Source: Sphingomonas pokkalii (lineage in GTDB: Bacteria > Pseudomonadota > Alphaproteobacteria > Sphingomonadales > Sphingomonadaceae). Taken from it: 64,000 bases of DNA. Below are positions 9,401 to 19,071 of the stretch, in pieces. The position numbers and the translations under genes are program-made. The first letter of the stretch is position 1, and every line of letters starts with the position of its first letter. The notes beneath the pieces are model-generated. The model was not told the DNA's origin. It worked only from the letters and a program-made list of their open reading frames with translations, and ran no database searches. The stretch is from contig NZ_QENQ01000001.1 in NCBI RefSeq assembly GCF_003096275.1, positions 729,478-793,477 of the forward strand. Reading direction: 5' to 3'.

Positions 9401-9710
9401 CCCGATCATCCTCGCCGCGCCGATGATCTCCGTGCGGGGGCGGCTCCAGCGCGAGGGCGAGGTGTTGCACCTGATCGCCGAGACGATCACCGACCTCACC
9501 GAATTGCTGCGCAGCGTCGGCGCACGCGACCTGCCGCGGATGACGATGCCCGGCGACGGCGCGACGCATGGCGGCACGATCGATTCGCGCGACCGCAAGG
9601 TCACCCGCGCGCAGGATCCCGCCCCCGCCTATCCCAAGCAGCGCACGCCCGAGAGCTGGCCCTCCCGGCGCGAGGACATCATCCCGATCAAGTCGCACGA
9701 TTTCCACTGA
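6414..9710 (+). CDS. dnaE2: Error-prone DNA polymerase DnaE2
   Basis: C-family DNA polymerase III alpha paralogue that carries out error-prone lesion bypass with ImuA and ImuB. 1098 residues from ATG at 6414, 5 nt after imuB, with GAGG upstream; a frame running further back into imuB is rejected. N-terminal PHP domain (YSELQVTSHYSFLRGAS, ALGITDHNSVGG), polymerase palm with the acidic motif PPDIDVDF (Asp 378, 380, 382), GRGSAANSLICFLLG, the tau-type LFQEQAMKVAIV segment, GSYGFPESHAASFA, and a C-terminal OB fold (AGIVLVRQKPGSAK). Expected to be SOS-induced from the operator at 3512. Third gene of the cassette. Confidence 0.94.
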   Translation: MYSELQVTSHYSFLRGASAPSELFEAAAAYGMPALGITDHNSVGGIVRGLVAAEETGVRLVTGCRLDLTDGSGVLVWPEDLAAWSRLTRLLSIGKARADAQHGEKGQCFLHWEDVAGHADGLIAALVPGMADNGDPAALRWMADVFGARGHVALTRHRRPQEAVRLHGLAEAAAAHGLTPLATGDVLYHHPDRRMLHDVMTAIRHTTTVDDLGFRRARSADRHLKPPHEMARRFAAWPEALQAVEAVVERCSFSPRELGKLYRYPDEVVMSGRSPQQALAKLTRDALAVKFPEGPPPAYAELLEKELRLVETFGYAPYFLTVHSIVRYARAQEILCQGRGSAANSLICFLLGVTSIDPVVHKLLFERFLSADRNEPPDIDVDFEHERREEVIQWIYETYGARHAALTAVVSRYRTRGAVREVGKALGLPEDVTAGLAGQVWGWSNEGVSEADAAALNLDASEPRLALTLDLARQLIGTPRHRSQHPGGFVLAQANLDEIVPIEPAAMVDRRVIEWEKDDIEELGLMKVDILGLGMLGCMRRAFDLLEQHKGVQLTLASDAMQEDDPATFAMIQKADTLGTFQIESRAQMSMLPRLKPKVFYDLVIQVAIVRPGPIQGDMVHPYLRRREGKEEVEYPSEELKDVLEKTFGVPLFQEQAMKVAIVGAGFEPAEADALRRAMATFKSTGGVTHFKEKMISGMLKKGYTQDFAERTFKQIEGFGSYGFPESHAASFAKIAYASSWMKCHHPDIFCAALLNAQPMGFYAPAQIVRDAREHGVEVRAVCVNDSDWDTRVLGRSCPPALPSRLPLRLGMRVVQGLSARDADAILAARAERPFASIEDVWRRARVSPAALEKLAQADAFRCFGQDRRQSLWAIKALDQAPLPLFAAIEGPVQAAEPAVTLTPLTAGREVVEDYRATQLSLRAHPLHFLRGTLAARRIRPCGDLRALKDGARAEVAGIVLVRQKPGSAKSIFLTLEDETGIANAIVWPARFALYRPIILAAPMISVRGRLQREGEVLHLIAETITDLTELLRSVGARDLPRMTMPGDGATHGGTIDSRDRKVTRAQDPAPAYPKQRTPESWPSRREDIIPIKSHDFH

Positions 9711-9712
9711 TG

Positions 9713-9747
9713 GCGGGAGCGGCGTCGCTACCGGACGTCGCTCCCGC
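9713..9747. terminator. Hairpin between convergent dnaE2 and FAH-family gene
   Basis: 14-bp stem (9713-9726 with 9734-9747, one G-T pair) and 7-nt loop, in the 42 nt between the two convergent stop codons. There is no long T run on either strand, but position and stability suit a bidirectional terminator. Confidence 0.6.
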
Positions 9748-9752
9748 GCGGA

Positions 9753-10760
9753 TCAGCCCGCGACCACCGTCTGTTCGATCGTGCCGAAGATCGGATGGTG
9801 CTTGTCGTCCTCCGCCCAGATGCGGATCGTGTCGCCGGCCTTGAGGAACGGCGTTTCCGCCGCGCCCCGCAGGATCGTCTCGACGGTGCGGACCTCGGCG
9901 AGGCAGCAATAGCCCTTGCCGCCCTCGCCGATCGGTTTGCCCGGGCCGCCATCGGCGTCGCGGTTCGAGACGGTGCCCGATCCGATGATCGTGCCCGCGC
10001 CCAGCGCCCGCGTCTTCGCCGCATGGGCGATCAGCGTGCCGAAATCGAAGGTCATGTCCTCGCCTGCCGCCACGCGGCCGAACGGCTTGCCGTTGAGGTC
10101 GACCATCAGCGTGCGGTGCAGCTTGCCGTCCTGCCACCAGCTGCCCAGCGCATCGGGGGTGACGAACACCGGCGAGAAGGCGCTGGCCGGCTTGGACTGG
10201 AAGAAGCCGAAACCCTTGGCGAGTTCGCCGGGGATCAGGTTGCGCAAGGACACGTCGTTGGTCAGGCCGACCAGCCGCACCGCCGCCAGCGCCTCCTCGC
10301 GGCTCGCGCCCAGCGGCACGTCGCCGGTGACGACCACCACTTCGGCTTCCAGGTCGCAGCCCCAGCTCTCGTCCTTGAGCGGTATCGCATCGCGCGGCCC
10401 CAGGAATCCGTCGGAGCCGCCCTGGTACATCAGCGGGTCGTGCCAGAAGCTCTCGGGCAGCTCGGCGCCGCGCGCCTGCCGCACCAGTGCGACATGGTTC
10501 ACATAGGCCGATCCATCCGCCCATTGATAGGCGCGCGGCAACGGCGCCGCCGCCTGCCGCTCGTGGAAGCGCATCATCGGGATGGCTTCATGCTCGAGAT
10601 CGGTGGCCAGGTTGCGCAGATCGCCCTCCACCCGCACCCACTCGTCGAGTGCGGCCTGTAGCGTGGGGGCGATATGGCTGGCATCGGCACACCAGGCGAG
10701 ATCGTTGGATACCACGACGAGCTTGCCGTCGCGTCCCTGTTTGAGGCTGGCTAGTTTCAT
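9753..10760 (-). CDS. Fumarylacetoacetate hydrolase family protein
   Basis: Member of the FAH/2-oxo-hepta-diene-dioate hydratase-isomerase superfamily, metal-dependent cytoplasmic enzymes that cleave or hydrate acylpyruvate-type intermediates of aromatic or tyrosine catabolism. 335 residues from MKLASLKQGRDGKLVVVS; a 12-codon-longer TTG frame is not preferred, and GGAG lies upstream of this ATG. Metal-ligand signature: acidic pair in GCDLEAEVVVVTGDVP and aspartate in VGLTNDVSLRN; conserved core FGFFQSKPASAFSPVFVTP and GTIIGSGTVSNRD. Substrate cannot be told: no homogentisate or catechol gene lies nearby. Divergent from the hybrid kinase. Confidence 0.8.
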   Translation of the reverse strand: MKLASLKQGRDGKLVVVSNDLAWCADASHIAPTLQAALDEWVRVEGDLRNLATDLEHEAIPMMRFHERQAAAPLPRAYQWADGSAYVNHVALVRQARGAELPESFWHDPLMYQGGSDGFLGPRDAIPLKDESWGCDLEAEVVVVTGDVPLGASREEALAAVRLVGLTNDVSLRNLIPGELAKGFGFFQSKPASAFSPVFVTPDALGSWWQDGKLHRTLMVDLNGKPFGRVAAGEDMTFDFGTLIAHAAKTRALGAGTIIGSGTVSNRDADGGPGKPIGEGGKGYCCLAEVRTVETILRGAAETPFLKAGDTIRIWAEDDKHHPIFGTIEQTVVAG

Positions 10761-10866
10761 TCGACACCATCTCCTTCGCATCGCGCCATAACGCAACTAG
10801 GGCAGGGCTGGAACCTTTTGCCGGCCTTACGTATTTTGCCCAGCCGAGTTGACTTCGCACGGGGCC

Positions 10867-13800
10867 ATGATCATCGCATTGCACATGCCCCCTCCGCTCC
10901 GTTTCCTAGACCATGGCGGTGAAATGGCCGAGCGTATTCGTGCGCTCGATTGGGCCGCGCATCCTTTCGGCCCGCCGGAAACCTGGCCGGAACCGCTGCG
11001 GGTGATGGTGGATATGGCGCTTGCGTCGAGTTTCCCCACCGCCATCTACTGGGGGCCGGAGCTTCGCCTGCTCTACAACGATGCCTGGGCGCATATTCCC
11101 GAGGATCGGCATCCCTGGGCACTGGGCAGGCCCGGTGCGGAAGTATGGTCGGATATCTGGGATGTCGTCGGCCTGCAGATGGAGCAGGTGCGTGCTACCG
11201 GGCGGGGCGTGGCGACGTTCGATCAGTTGCTGATGATGGTCCGCAACGGCGTGCCGCGCGAAACCTGGTGGAACTACAGTCTCACGCCGATCCGAGACGG
11301 GGAGGGCCGCGTTCTCGGCATCCTCAATCAGGGGAGCGAAACCACGCGCGCGGTGGTCGCCGAACGCGAGCAGCGGGCCGAGGTGGAACGGCTGCGCGAC
11401 TATTTCCAGCAGGCGCCCGGTGCCGTGGCGTTGCTGGATGGGCCGGAACACGTCTTCACCATCGCCAACCCGGCCTATTTGGAACTGGTCGGGCGGGACG
11501 ATGTGATCGGCCGGCGCGTGGCCGATGTGCTGCCCGAGGTGATCGATCAGGGCTTCGTCGGCCTGCTGGATCAGGTGTATCGCAACGGCGAGCCCTATCG
11601 CGCGCTCGGGCAAAGCGTGCTGTTGCGCCGCCATGGCGATGCCGAGCCGGAACGGCGCGTCGTCGATTTCGTGTTTCAGCCGATCAAGAACAGCATCGGC
11701 TCCACAACCGGCATCTTCGTCGCCGTCGGCGACGTGACCGAGCGCGCGCTTACCCAGGAGGCGTTGCGCGTGAGCGAGGAGCGCCTGCAACTGGCGCTTA
11801 ACACCTCGATCGGGATCGGGACGTGGGAATGGAACATCGAAACCGGCAGGATCACCGGGGATAGGCGGTTCGCCAAGCTGTTCGGCATCGAACCCGAGCG
11901 GGTGGCGGCGGGCGGCGGCTTCGAATCGGTGCTCACCTATATCCACGCGGACGATCGGGCGATGGTGCTTGCCGAGGTGCAGCAGGCGCTTTCCGGTGGC
12001 ACGCCGCTGATGGTGGAATTCCGCGTCGTGCGCGGCGATGGCGATGTGCGCTGGCTGCTGACCCAGGGCAACTGCATCTTCGACGATCGGGGTCGGCCGA
12101 TCCGATTCCCTGGCGTCAGCTTCGATATCACCAATCGCAAGCGGGCCGAGGAGGCCGCGCAGGAAGCCGCCGATGAGCTGCGCGGCATTACCGAGGCGCA
12201 ATCCTTCCTGCACGGTCTGGCGGAACGGCAACGTGCGCTCGAGACGCCGGATGCGATCATGCAGATGACGGCACAGGAACTCGGCATGAAGCTGGGGCTT
12301 GCGCGCGTGGGCTTCTATCGGGTGGCAGGGGAGGTCATCCATCTCGGCCCCTGCTGGACGAGCGGCAGCCTGCCGCCCTTGACCGGCCAGTGGACACTGA
12401 ACGCGGTAGCGCCGCTGATCGAGCGCTATCGCCAGGGGCGCACCATCACGTTCAGCGACAGCAGCGCCGAGTATCCGCAGACCGAGCTGAGCAGGATTTC
12501 CCCCTCGGCGATCGGGGTGCCGCTGTTGCGCGGCGGGCAATGGGTGGCGACCTTCTACGCCAATGCCGATGGCCCGCGCGCATGGCAGGCGGAAGAGATC
12601 GCGTTCATCGAAACGGTGGTGGAAACCACCTGGGATTCGGTGGAGCGCGCCGATGCCGTGCTGGCGCTGCGCGAAAGCGAGGCGAAGTTCCGCGCGATCA
12701 CCAATTCGATCGATCACATGGTCTGGGCGGCCGATGCGGCCGGGTTCGTCGATTATTATAACGACCGCTGGTACGAGTATACCGGGGTACCGCTCGGCAG
12801 CACCGATGGCCAAGCCTGGGCCCAGGTGCTCCACCCGGACGACCAGGCCCGCGCTGCGGCGGTGTGGGACCATTGCATCCGCACCGGCGATTTGTACCGC
12901 ATCGAATATCGCATGCGGCACCATAGCGGCGCCTATCGCTGGGCGCTGGGTCGCGCGCAGCCGCTGCGCGATGAGAGCGACCGCATCGTTCGTTGGTTCG
13001 GCACCAGCACCGACATCCAGGATATCGTCGACGCTCGCGAAGTCCTCGCCCGCTCGCGCGAGGAACTGGAGGCCGCGGTCCGCGAGCGCACCGAACGGCT
13101 GATGGCGGCCGAGGCGCAGCTTCGCCAGGCGCAGAAGATGGAGGCGGTGGGCCAGCTGACTGGCGGTATCGCCCATGATTTCAACAATATGCTCGCGGTG
13201 GTGATCGGCGCGCTCGATCTGCTGGAACGGCGGGTGGCCCAGGGCCGATCGGATATCGAACGCTATCTGGTGGCCGCGCGCGATGGCGCTACCCGTGCAG
13301 CGGCGCTCACCCAGCGGCTGCTCGCCTTTTCGCGCCAGCAACCGCTTGCCCCCACCGCCCTCGACGTGAACGACATGTTGAGCGGGATGATCGAGCTGCT
13401 GATCCGTACGCTCGGCGAAGGCGTGGTGATCGAAACGCAGCTGGCATATCAGCTTGCGCCGGTGGTGGCCGATCGCAACCAGCTGGAAAATGTCGTCCTC
13501 AACCTCGCGGTGAATGGCCGCGATGCCATGCCCGAGGGAGGCACGCTGACGATCGAGACGCGGCAGGTGACGCTGGACGGTGCAGGCGCGGAATCGCACG
13601 ATGTCGCGCCCGGCGACTATGTCGAGCTTCTGATCGCGGATACCGGCATCGGTATGCCGGGGCCGGTGGCTGCCCGCGCCTTCGATCCGTTCTTCACCAC
13701 CAAGGGGCTGGGCAAGGGCACCGGCCTTGGCCTTAGCCAGGTGTTCGGCTTCGTGCGCCAGTCGGGCGGGCAGGTGACGATCGAAAGCGAGGAAGGCGTT

Positions 13801-14247
13801 GGTACCAGGGTACGCGTGCTGCTGCCGGCGCGCCCCGAAGCGGTGCCGGCGCCCGTCGATGCCCGCGAAGTGCGCGAACTGCCGCGCGGGTGCCCGGAAG
13901 AGATCGTGCTGGTGGTCGAAGACGAGGAGCGCGTGCGCAGCTTCTCCGTCGAGGCGCTGCGCGATCTGGGCTATGGCGTGCTGTTCGCGCGCGATGGCAT
14001 CGAGGCGCTGCGCCTGATCGAGCGGGGCCAGCCGGTATCGTTGCTGTTCAGCGATGTGGTGATGCCCGAGATGAGCGGTCGCGAACTGGCCGGGCGGGTG
14101 CGCAAGCGCCGTCCCGAGTTGAAGGTGCTGCTGACCAGCGGCTATGCGCCCGACGAACCGAGCGGCGATACGGACGAGGATATCCTGCCCAAGCCGTTCG
14201 ACGTGGCAGCGCTGGCGGTGGCGATCCGCGCTGCGCTGGACGGCTGA
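10867..14247 (+). CDS. Hybrid sensor histidine kinase with multiple PAS domains, GAF and receiver
   Basis: Soluble signalling kinase of about 1126 residues with no membrane segment seen. Order: PAS (about 55-150, [15 protein letters not shown]), PAS (about 175-290), PAS (about 300-415, [12 protein letters not shown]), GAF-like (about 425-590), PAS (about 600-720), coiled coil, HisKA with phospho-acceptor His770 in GGIAHDFNN, HATPase with [16 protein letters not shown] and the [12 protein letters not shown]-box, and a C-terminal receiver with Asp1063 in [12 protein letters not shown] and KPFD. The start is uncertain: ATG 10867 has no clear Shine-Dalgarno, and an in-frame TTG lies at 10849. No cognate response regulator is adjacent; the signal is unknown. 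Confidence 0.85.
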   Translation: MIIALHMPPPLRFLDHGGEMAERIRALDWAAHPFGPPETWPEPLRVMVDMALASSFPTAIYWGPELRLLYNDAWAHIPEDRHPWALGRPGAEVWSDIWDVVGLQMEQVRATGRGVATFDQLLMMVRNGVPRETWWNYSLTPIRDGEGRVLGILNQGSETTRAVVAEREQRAEVERLRDYFQQAPGAVALLDGPEHVFTIANPAYLELVGRDDVIGRRVADVLPEVIDQGFVGLLDQVYRNGEPYRALGQSVLLRRHGDAEPERRVVDFVFQPIKNSIGSTTGIFVAVGDVTERALTQEALRVSEERLQLALNTSIGIGTWEWNIETGRITGDRRFAKLFGIEPERVAAGGGFESVLTYIHADDRAMVLAEVQQALSGGTPLMVEFRVVRGDGDVRWLLTQGNCIFDDRGRPIRFPGVSFDITNRKRAEEAAQEAADELRGITEAQSFLHGLAERQRALETPDAIMQMTAQELGMKLGLARVGFYRVAGEVIHLGPCWTSGSLPPLTGQWTLNAVAPLIERYRQGRTITFSDSSAEYPQTELSRISPSAIGVPLLRGGQWVATFYANADGPRAWQAEEIAFIETVVETTWDSVERADAVLALRESEAKFRAITNSIDHMVWAADAAGFVDYYNDRWYEYTGVPLGSTDGQAWAQVLHPDDQARAAAVWDHCIRTGDLYRIEYRMRHHSGAYRWALGRAQPLRDESDRIVRWFGTSTDIQDIVDAREVLARSREELEAAVRERTERLMAAEAQLRQAQKMEAVGQLTGGIAHDFNNMLAVVIGALDLLERRVAQGRSDIERYLVAARDGATRAAALTQRLLAFSRQQPLAPTALDVNDMLSGMIELLIRTLGEGVVIETQLAYQLAPVVADRNQLENVVLNLAVNGRDAMPEGGTLTIETRQVTLDGAGAESHDVAPGDYVELLIADTGIGMPGPVAARAFDPFFTTKGLGKGTGLGLSQVFGFVRQSGGQVTIESEEGVGTRVRVLLPARPEAVPAPVDAREVRELPRGCPEEIVLVVEDEERVRSFSVEALRDLGYGVLFARDGIEALRLIERGQPVSLLFSDVVMPEMSGRELAGRVRKRRPELKVLLTSGYAPDEPSGDTDEDILPKPFDVAALAVAIRAALDG

Positions 14248-14320
14248 CGGCAGGAAAGGCTTGACCTTCGGGGCCGCTTTCGCCATGCGCGCCGCGGCTT
14301 CGGGCGACGCGTCCGTTTGA

Positions 14321-15679
<1,359 letters not shown>

Positions 15680-15685
15680 CGCAAA

Positions 15686-15720
15686 GACGCCCGGCCTTCC
15701 ATAGGGCAAGGCCGGGCGTC
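15686..15720. terminator. Strong hairpin after purA
   Basis: Perfect 13-bp stem (GACGCCCGGCCTT/AAGGCCGGGCGTC) with a 9-nt loop, between convergent purA and the small secreted-protein gene. No T run follows on the plus strand. Probably serves both genes. Confidence 0.7.
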
Positions 15721-15736
15721 TAGGCGTTACCGCGAA

Positions 15737-16027
15737 TTAGCGGTGATGCTTGGGCTCTTCGCCTGGACGTGCCGTTTCGTCCTTGCTCGTCGAATCAGTG
15801 GTCGTCGTGGTCGTCGAATCTGACGGCGGGGTGGTGGTGGTGCTCGACGGCGATTCAGGCTGCGTGTTGGCCGAAGAATCAGCCGGGGACGTGGTCGTGC
15901 CCGGATCGGGCTGGCCCGGTGCGGTGGTGGTCTGGCCCGGCGCCGTCTGGCTCGGCGTAGTATCCTGCGCGAACGCGACGGGAGCGGCGATCACGGCAGC
16001 GGCGGCAAACATAGTCTTGATAAGCAT
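15737..16027 (-). CDS. Small secreted Thr/Ser/Pro-rich protein, unknown function
   Basis: 96 residues from MLIKTMFAAAAVIAAPVAFAQ, a clear Sec signal peptide (cleavage after AFA-Q). The mature part is low complexity: runs of Thr, Ser, Pro and Gln with scattered acids, ending in charged EEPKHHR. No fold or catalytic motif is visible, and an unfolded periplasmic or envelope role is only a guess. AAGGA lies about 10 nt before this ATG; a frame starting at 16057 is not needed. I do not recognise the family. Confidence 0.65.
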   Translation of the reverse strand: MLIKTMFAAAAVIAAPVAFAQDTTPSQTAPGQTTTAPGQPDPGTTTSPADSSANTQPESPSSTTTTPPSDSTTTTTTDSTSKDETARPGEEPKHHR

Positions 16028-16151
16028 TACTCGGCATCCTTCTGTTGATCGTGCCAACGGAACCTTAACGCCAAGATGATGTGAAAGTTTACTCTCGCCG
16101 CTTCGGCTTATCGCCCTTGAGCAACGGACCGGGGGTGAATCGACGCCAAGA

Positions 16152-17222
16152 TCAGCCGATCTGTGCCCGATGCAGCAATTTCTGGTCTGCCAGCACCAGC
16201 GCGACCATTGCTTCTACCACCGGAACCCCGCGGATGCCGACACAAGGATCGTGGCGCCCCTTCGTGCGAATTTCGCTCGCTTCACCGTCGCGGGTGATGG
16301 TCTCGACCGGAATCAGGATCGAGCTGGTCGGCTTGAACGCTACGCGCATCCGCACTGGCTGGCCGGTGGCGATACCGCCGGCAATGCCGCCGGCATGGTT
16401 GGCGAGGAAGGCGACGCCGCCATCATTGCCCGGTCGCATCGCATCGGCATTCTCTTCACCGCGCAGGGCCGCCGCCGCGAAGCCGTCGCCGATTTCGAAT
16501 CCCTTCACCGCGTTGATCGACATGCAGGCCGCCGCCAGCTCGCTGTCGAGCTTGGCGTAGAGCGGTGCCCCCCAGCCGGCGGGAACGCCGGTCGCCTCGC
16601 AGGTCACCACCGCGCCGAGCGAGGAGCCGTCCTTGCGCGCGGCATCGACTAGCGCTTCCCAGCGCGCGGCGGCGTCCGGGTCCGGGCAGAAGAACGGGTT
16701 GTTGCCGATCTCGGCGGCGTCGAACTTCGCATAGTCGATCGCATCGCCGCCGATCGCTTCGACCCAGGCGGTAATCATCACTTCCGGGATAACTAGCCGT
16801 GCGACGGCGCCTGCCGCCACCCGCGCCGCGGTTTCGCGCGCCGAGGAACGGCCGCCGCCGCGATAGTCGCGGAAGCCGTATTTCTGATCATAGGCATAAT
16901 CGGCATGGCTGGGCCGATAAGCCTTGGCGACGTCCGAATAGTCCTTGGAGCGTTGGTCGACATTGTCGATGTGCAGCGCGATCGGGGTGCCGGTCGTGCG
17001 CCCCTCGAACACGCCGGAGAGGATGCGGACCTGGTCCGGCTCCTGCCGCTGGGTGGTGAAGCGCGACTGGCCGGGGCGGCGGCGATCGAGGAAGGGCTGG
17101 ATGTCGCCCTCGCTGAGCGTCAGCCCCGGCGGGCAGCCATCGACCACGGCGCCGAGTGCGGGGCCATGGCTCTCGCCCCAGGTGGTGAAGCGGAATACGC
17201 GACCGAAGCTGTTGAACGACAT
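16152..17222 (-). CDS. aroC: Chorismate synthase
   Basis: Last step of the shikimate pathway: anti-1,4 elimination of phosphate from EPSP to chorismate, with reduced FMN. 356 residues from [20 protein letters not shown], the usual N-terminus; a 27-codon extension to 17303 is rejected. Signatures: [87 protein letters not shown] and [18 protein letters not shown]. pheA, later in aromatic amino acid synthesis, is also in the window but far away. The 123-nt gap to the upstream crotonase holds nothing recognised. Confidence 0.96.
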   Translation of the reverse strand: MSFNSFGRVFRFTTWGESHGPALGAVVDGCPPGLTLSEGDIQPFLDRRRPGQSRFTTQRQEPDQVRILSGVFEGRTTGTPIALHIDNVDQRSKDYSDVAKAYRPSHADYAYDQKYGFRDYRGGGRSSARETAARVAAGAVARLVIPEVMITAWVEAIGGDAIDYAKFDAAEIGNNPFFCPDPDAAARWEALVDAARKDGSSLGAVVTCEATGVPAGWGAPLYAKLDSELAAACMSINAVKGFEIGDGFAAAALRGEENADAMRPGNDGGVAFLANHAGGIAGGIATGQPVRMRVAFKPTSSILIPVETITRDGEASEIRTKGRHDPCVGIRGVPVVEAMVALVLADQKLLHRAQIG

Positions 17223-17345
17223 CGGCGCACGCCCTCCGTCTGGGTTGAAACCGCGGGCCGTTTCGCAGGTGTCGCGCGCGGCTGCAACCCGTTCGGCGGA
17301 CACGGGGCGAGCGGCGCGGGCATTTGAGGCTGCGGTATGGGCGCG

Positions 17346-18122
17346 CTAGTCGCGGAACTGGGGACTTCGCTTCTGCAGGTTGGCCATCACTGCCTCGATC
17401 TGGTTGGGTGTGCGGAGCAGCGCCGCCTGCTCGACGCTTTCGGCCAGCAGCACGGCGGCAGCGTCGCCCTCATGGTTCGCGAGCCGCTTGGCGGCGCGGA
17501 TCGCGTCTGGGTTGCGGCCGGCGATGGCATGGGCGAGCACGAGGGCCTCGGCGTGCGGATCGTCGGCTAGCCGGGTCACGAAGCCGAACCTCTCCGCCTC
17601 TGCTGCGCCGAACTCGCGGGCGGTATAGGTAAGCTCGCGCAACACGTCGTCGCGCACCGTGCCGCGCCAGAGCACGAAGCCCGCCATGTCGGGTACGATG
17701 CCCCATTTCAGCTCCATCACCGACAGCCGGGTATCGGGGGCGGCGATTCGGATGTCCGCCCCGCTGGCGATCTGCAGCCCACCGCCGAATGCGACGCCGT
17801 GCACCGCCGCGATCACCGGCACCGGCAGCGCCCGCCAGCCCCAGGCGACCTGCTGGTAGCTGTTGGCCAGCCCGTGCGTCCGCGCCGCGATGTCGACGCC
17901 GCTGCCGACATTGGCCATGCTCGCCATGTCGAGCCCGGCGCAAAAGGCGCGGCCTTCGCCGGAAAGCACCACCGCGCGCAGGCTGACGGTCTGGCCTAGC
18001 GTCTCGATTGCCGTCAGCAGCCCTTCGATCATCGCCGGATCGAGCGCGTTCATCTTGTCCGGCCGGTGCAGTCGCACATCGGCCACGCCGCCTTCGATGG
18101 TCCAGGTTACGCGGTCGTTCAT
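17346..18122 (-). CDS. Enoyl-CoA hydratase/isomerase family protein (crotonase)
   Basis: 258-residue crotonase-fold enzyme acting on acyl-CoA thioesters. Oxyanion-hole segments GRAFCAGLDMASM and HGVAFGGGLQIASGADIRIA and the active-site region LSVMELKWGIVPDM are clear. NALD near the N-terminus and the RNPDAIRAAKRLAN tail are family-typical. The start at 18122 is the conventional one; longer frames have no family similarity. Divergent from two hotdog thioesterase genes (79-nt gap), suggesting a shared acyl-CoA theme. The exact reaction (hydratase, isomerase or other) cannot be assigned. Confidence 0.85.
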   Translation of the reverse strand: MNDRVTWTIEGGVADVRLHRPDKMNALDPAMIEGLLTAIETLGQTVSLRAVVLSGEGRAFCAGLDMASMANVGSGVDIAARTHGLANSYQQVAWGWRALPVPVIAAVHGVAFGGGLQIASGADIRIAAPDTRLSVMELKWGIVPDMAGFVLWRGTVRDDVLRELTYTAREFGAAEAERFGFVTRLADDPHAEALVLAHAIAGRNPDAIRAAKRLANHEGDAAAVLLAESVEQAALLRTPNQIEAVMANLQKRSPQFRD

Positions 18123-18201
18123 TCCGGCATCCTCTCTCGTTCCCGGGCAATGTGCGGCGAAGCATTTGCGCGGGCAAGACGGTGGCGCTAGAAAAACGGG
18201 T

Positions 18202-18654
18202 ATGTCCCAGTCCAGCGATCCCGCGGCGCCGCCCCGGTTCGATCCGCGCGCCTTCTTCGCGCTCCGCTTTCCCAACCATGGCAGCCGCCTGGGCATCGCC
18301 CACCGCGACCATGGCGAGGAATGGTCCGAGCTGGAGCTGCCCGGGCGCGCCGACCTGGTCGGGCAGGAGGAGACCGGCGTGCTCGCCTCGGGGCCGATCC
18401 TCGCGCTGATGGACATGGCGAGCAGCGTCGCGGTGTGGCTGAAGGCGGGCAGGTTCCTGCCGCATGCGACGCTGGACCTGCGGATCGACTATTTGCGCCC
18501 GGCGCGCACCGGCCAGACGGTGATCGGGCGGTGCGAATGCTATCGGCTGACGCGTTCGATCGCGTTCGTGCGCGGCCAGGCGCATGACGGCGATCCGGCC
18601 GATCCGCTGGCGCATGTCGCCGGCACCTTCATGGCGGCGGAGGGATACTGGTGA
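18202..18654 (+). CDS. PaaI-type hotdog thioesterase (first of pair)
   Basis: 150-residue hotdog-fold protein of the PaaI/YdiI acyl-CoA thioesterase type. The core GVLASGPILALMDMASSVAVW followed by HATLDLRIDYLRPAR and FVRGQAHDG shows the fold and a central-helix acidic residue (D in LMDMASS) at the usual catalytic place. It is the first cistron of a two-gene unit: its stop overlaps the next start as GTGA, indicating translational coupling. Substrate unknown; the opposing crotonase suggests fatty or aromatic acyl-CoA. Confidence 0.8.
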   Translation: MSQSSDPAAPPRFDPRAFFALRFPNHGSRLGIAHRDHGEEWSELELPGRADLVGQEETGVLASGPILALMDMASSVAVWLKAGRFLPHATLDLRIDYLRPARTGQTVIGRCECYRLTRSIAFVRGQAHDGDPADPLAHVAGTFMAAEGYW

Positions 18655-19028
18655 AGCTTCCTCCTTATGCCGAGCTGCTGGGGCTTACGGTCGAGCCGGG
18701 TGGGGATGCGCCGGTGCTGGTGATGCCGTTTTCGGGCGATGTGGTCGGTCGACCGCGGTTCCTGCATGGCGGTGCGATCGGCGGGCTGCTCGAGATGGCC
18801 GCGGTTGGCGCGCTGCTTCAGGCGCTGGCGGCGGAAGACGGGGCGAAGGTGAAGCCGGTCAACGTCACCGTCGATTACATGCGCGGCGGCCGCGAGAAGG
18901 AGACGCGGGCCAAGGGCACCGTGACGCGGCTGGGCAATCGGGTGGCGAATGTCAGCGCGATCGCGTGGCAGGATGAGGAGGATCGGCCGATCGCGGCGGC
19001 GCGGATGAATTTCCTGATCGTTCGGTAA
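18651..19028 (+). CDS. PaaI-type hotdog thioesterase (second of pair)
   Basis: 125-residue hotdog protein starting at a GTG that overlaps the previous stop by 4 nt. FLHGGAIGGLLEMAAVGALLQ carries the HGG motif and the catalytic glutamate of PaaI-type thioesterases, followed by VNVTVDYMRGG and ARMNFLIVR. More canonical than its upstream partner, which has D in place of this E. Tandem, distantly related hotdog genes suggest a heterodimer or division of substrates (inference). Confidence 0.82.
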   Translation: MKLPPYAELLGLTVEPGGDAPVLVMPFSGDVVGRPRFLHGGAIGGLLEMAAVGALLQALAAEDGAKVKPVNVTVDYMRGGREKETRAKGTVTRLGNRVANVSAIAWQDEEDRPIAAARMNFLIVR

Positions 19029-19031
19029 TGC

Positions 19032-19065
19032 AAATCCTCCCCGAGCTGCGCCCCGGGAGGAATTT
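19032..19065. terminator. Bidirectional hairpin between thioesterase and sugar dehydrogenase
   Basis: Imperfect inverted repeat AAATCCTCCCC / GGGAGGAATTT in the 43-nt gap between convergent stops. It has A and T runs flanking the GC stem on both sides, as expected for a bidirectional intrinsic terminator. Confidence 0.65.
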
Positions 19066-19071
19066 ACGATC

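Noticed and set aside
6327..9707. 1126-codon open frame antisense to dnaE2
   Set aside because: It exactly mirrors dnaE2, whose family motifs are unambiguous. High GC at third positions removes stops on the opposite strand; the peptide shows no domain.
18184..18230. Regulatory operator between the crotonase and thioesterase genes
   Set aside because: The 79-nt divergent gap has no clear inverted or direct repeat.
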